6,341 nucleotides of DNA from Burkholderiales bacterium (lineage in GTDB: Bacteria; Pseudomonadota; Gammaproteobacteria; Burkholderiales; Burkholderiaceae_F): contig JAHEDN010000157.1 of the NCBI GenBank assembly GCA_024641225.1, forward strand, positions 1-6,341, read 5' to 3'. A model generated the notes under the pieces. The model saw only the letters and a list, made by a program, of their open reading frames with translations. It ran no database searches and was not told where the DNA came from. The position numbers and the translations under genes were made by a program. This document shows positions 5,529 through 6,341 of the stretch, in pieces (within the stretch, counting starts at the first letter, position 1; every line of letters starts with the position of its first letter).

Positions 5529-6341
5529 TCAGGCCTCCACGGTGCGTCTGAAGGCCTCGCCGACGCGCTGCGGGCCGGGGAAGTAGGCCCATTCCTGCGC
5601 GTGCGGATACGGCGTGTCCCAGCCGGCCACGCGCTCGATCGGCGCCTCCAGGTGGTAGAAGCAGTGCTCCTGTACCAGCGCAGTGAGCTCGGCGCCGAAC
5701 CCGCTGGTGCGCGTGGCCTCGTGCACGATCACGCAGCGCCCGGTCTTCTTCACCGAGTCGACGATCGTCTTCAGGTCGAGCGGCCAGATGCTGCGCAGGT
5801 CGATGATTTCGGCGTCGATGCCGGTCTCGCTGGCCGCCGCTTCCGACACCCACACCATCGTGCCGTAGGTGATCACCGTGAGCTGGGTGCCGGGTCGGAT
5901 CACCGACGCCGATTCGAGCGGCACGCTGTAGTGTCCGTCGGGCACTTCGCTCAGCCGGTGGCTCGACCACGGCACGACCGGCTTGTCGTGATGGCCGTCG
6001 AACGGGCCGTTGTAGATGCGCTTCGGCTCGAGGAAGATGACCGGGTCGTCGCACTCGATGGCCGCGATCAGCAGGCCCTTGGCGTCGTACGGATTGCTCG
6101 GCATCACCGTTCGCAGGCCGCACACGTGCGTGAACAGCACCTCCGGGCTCTGGCTGTGCGTCTGTCCGCCGTAGATGCCGCCGCCGCAGGGCATGCGGAT
6201 CGTCAGCGGCGAGGTGAAGTCTCCCGCGGAGCGGTAGCGCAGCCGCGCCGCCGCCGAGACGATCTGGTCGTAGCCGGGATACATGTAGTCGGCGAACTGG
6301 ATCTCCGCCACCGGCCGCAGGCCGTAGGCGCCCATGCCGAC
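5529..6341 (-). CDS. bkdA2: Branched-chain 2-oxoacid dehydrogenase E1 beta subunit, C-terminal part (5' end outside window)
   Basis: E1 beta pairs with E1 alpha (expected just upstream, outside the window) to form the thiamine-diphosphate decarboxylase of the complex. About 270 residues are present. The frame stays open to the window edge, with Val-Gly before the Met at 6335-6333, so that Met is internal; roughly 70 to 85 N-terminal residues are missing. Visible family features are the transketolase pyrimidine-domain segment GGGIYGGQTHSQSPE (a conserved His near base 6157), GLRTVMPSNPYDAKGLL, DPVIFLEPKRIYNGPFDGHH, and the C-terminal transketolase domain with LRSIWPLDLKTI and HEATRTSGFGAE. The end, TPYPHAQEWAYFPGPQRV, is strongly like Pseudomonas BkdA2 as I recall it. 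The stop TGA (5531-5529) is three bases from the bkdB start. Confidence 0.95.
   Translation of the reverse strand, partial: VGMGAYGLRPVAEIQFADYMYPGYDQIVSAAARLRYRSAGDFTSPLTIRMPCGGGIYGGQTHSQSPEVLFTHVCGLRTVMPSNPYDAKGLLIAAIECDDPVIFLEPKRIYNGPFDGHHDKPVVPWSSHRLSEVPDGHYSVPLESASVIRPGTQLTVITYGTMVWVSEAAASETGIDAEIIDLRSIWPLDLKTIVDSVKKTGRCVIVHEATRTSGFGAELTALVQEHCFYHLEAPIERVAGWDTPYPHAQEWAYFPGPQRVGEAFRRTVEA
5534..5538 (-). promoter_or_regulatory. Shine-Dalgarno site for bkdB
   Basis: GGAGG on the minus strand, eight bases before the bkdB ATG and inside the final codons of bkdA2. It is the strongest ribosome binding site seen in the bkd group, which would suit the need for many E2 core copies per complex (inference). 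Confidence 0.65.

Noticed and set aside
4987..5586. A 199-codon plus-strand open frame opposite the bkdB lipoyl domain and linker
   Set aside because: The Gly/Ala/Ser/Thr-rich translation is the complement of the Pro/Ala linker and conserved lipoyl domain of bkdB.

Overview
The window holds two convergent gene groups from a high-GC Gram-negative bacterium. Third codon positions are mostly G or C, and coding density is near total. The branched-chain dehydrogenase proteins closely resemble, from memory, the Pseudomonas BkdA2/BkdB/LpdV set, and exosortases are common in beta- and gammaproteobacteria. A beta- or gammaproteobacterium is therefore my inference; no marker gene in the window settles it.

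Left part (bases 1 to 2324, + strand): a tightly coupled three-gene exosortase operon. It starts with the C-terminal part of an exosortase, an integral membrane Cys-Arg-His transpeptidase. Next is a 190-residue membrane-anchored or exported protein that looks like an EpsI-type exosortase partner. Last is a 448-residue inner-membrane protein with a C-terminal GT51 peptidoglycan glycosyltransferase domain behind a long, probably beta-rich periplasmic domain. Both junctions are ATGA stop/start overlaps, so the three proteins are probably made together. The combination suggests a link between protein sorting or anchoring (or exopolysaccharide export) and cell-wall glycan synthesis. This is the least ordinary part of the window.

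Right part (bases 6341 down to 2356, - strand): the 3' end of a branched-chain 2-oxoacid dehydrogenase operon, in the order bkdA2 (E1 beta, truncated by the window edge), bkdB (E2) and lpdV (E3), followed by a yjbQ-family gene. The three Bkd genes are separated by only 3 bases each and yjbQ follows after about 35 bases. The Bkd proteins form one complex that oxidatively decarboxylates the 2-oxoacids of valine, leucine and isoleucine to branched acyl-CoA and NADH.

The two groups meet tail to tail across a 31-base gap at 2325 to 2355, next to a strong GC hairpin lying in the last codons of the GT51 gene. There is no intergenic stretch above 40 bases and I saw no RNA gene, mobile element, CRISPR array or promoter. 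The promoters of both operons lie outside the window.
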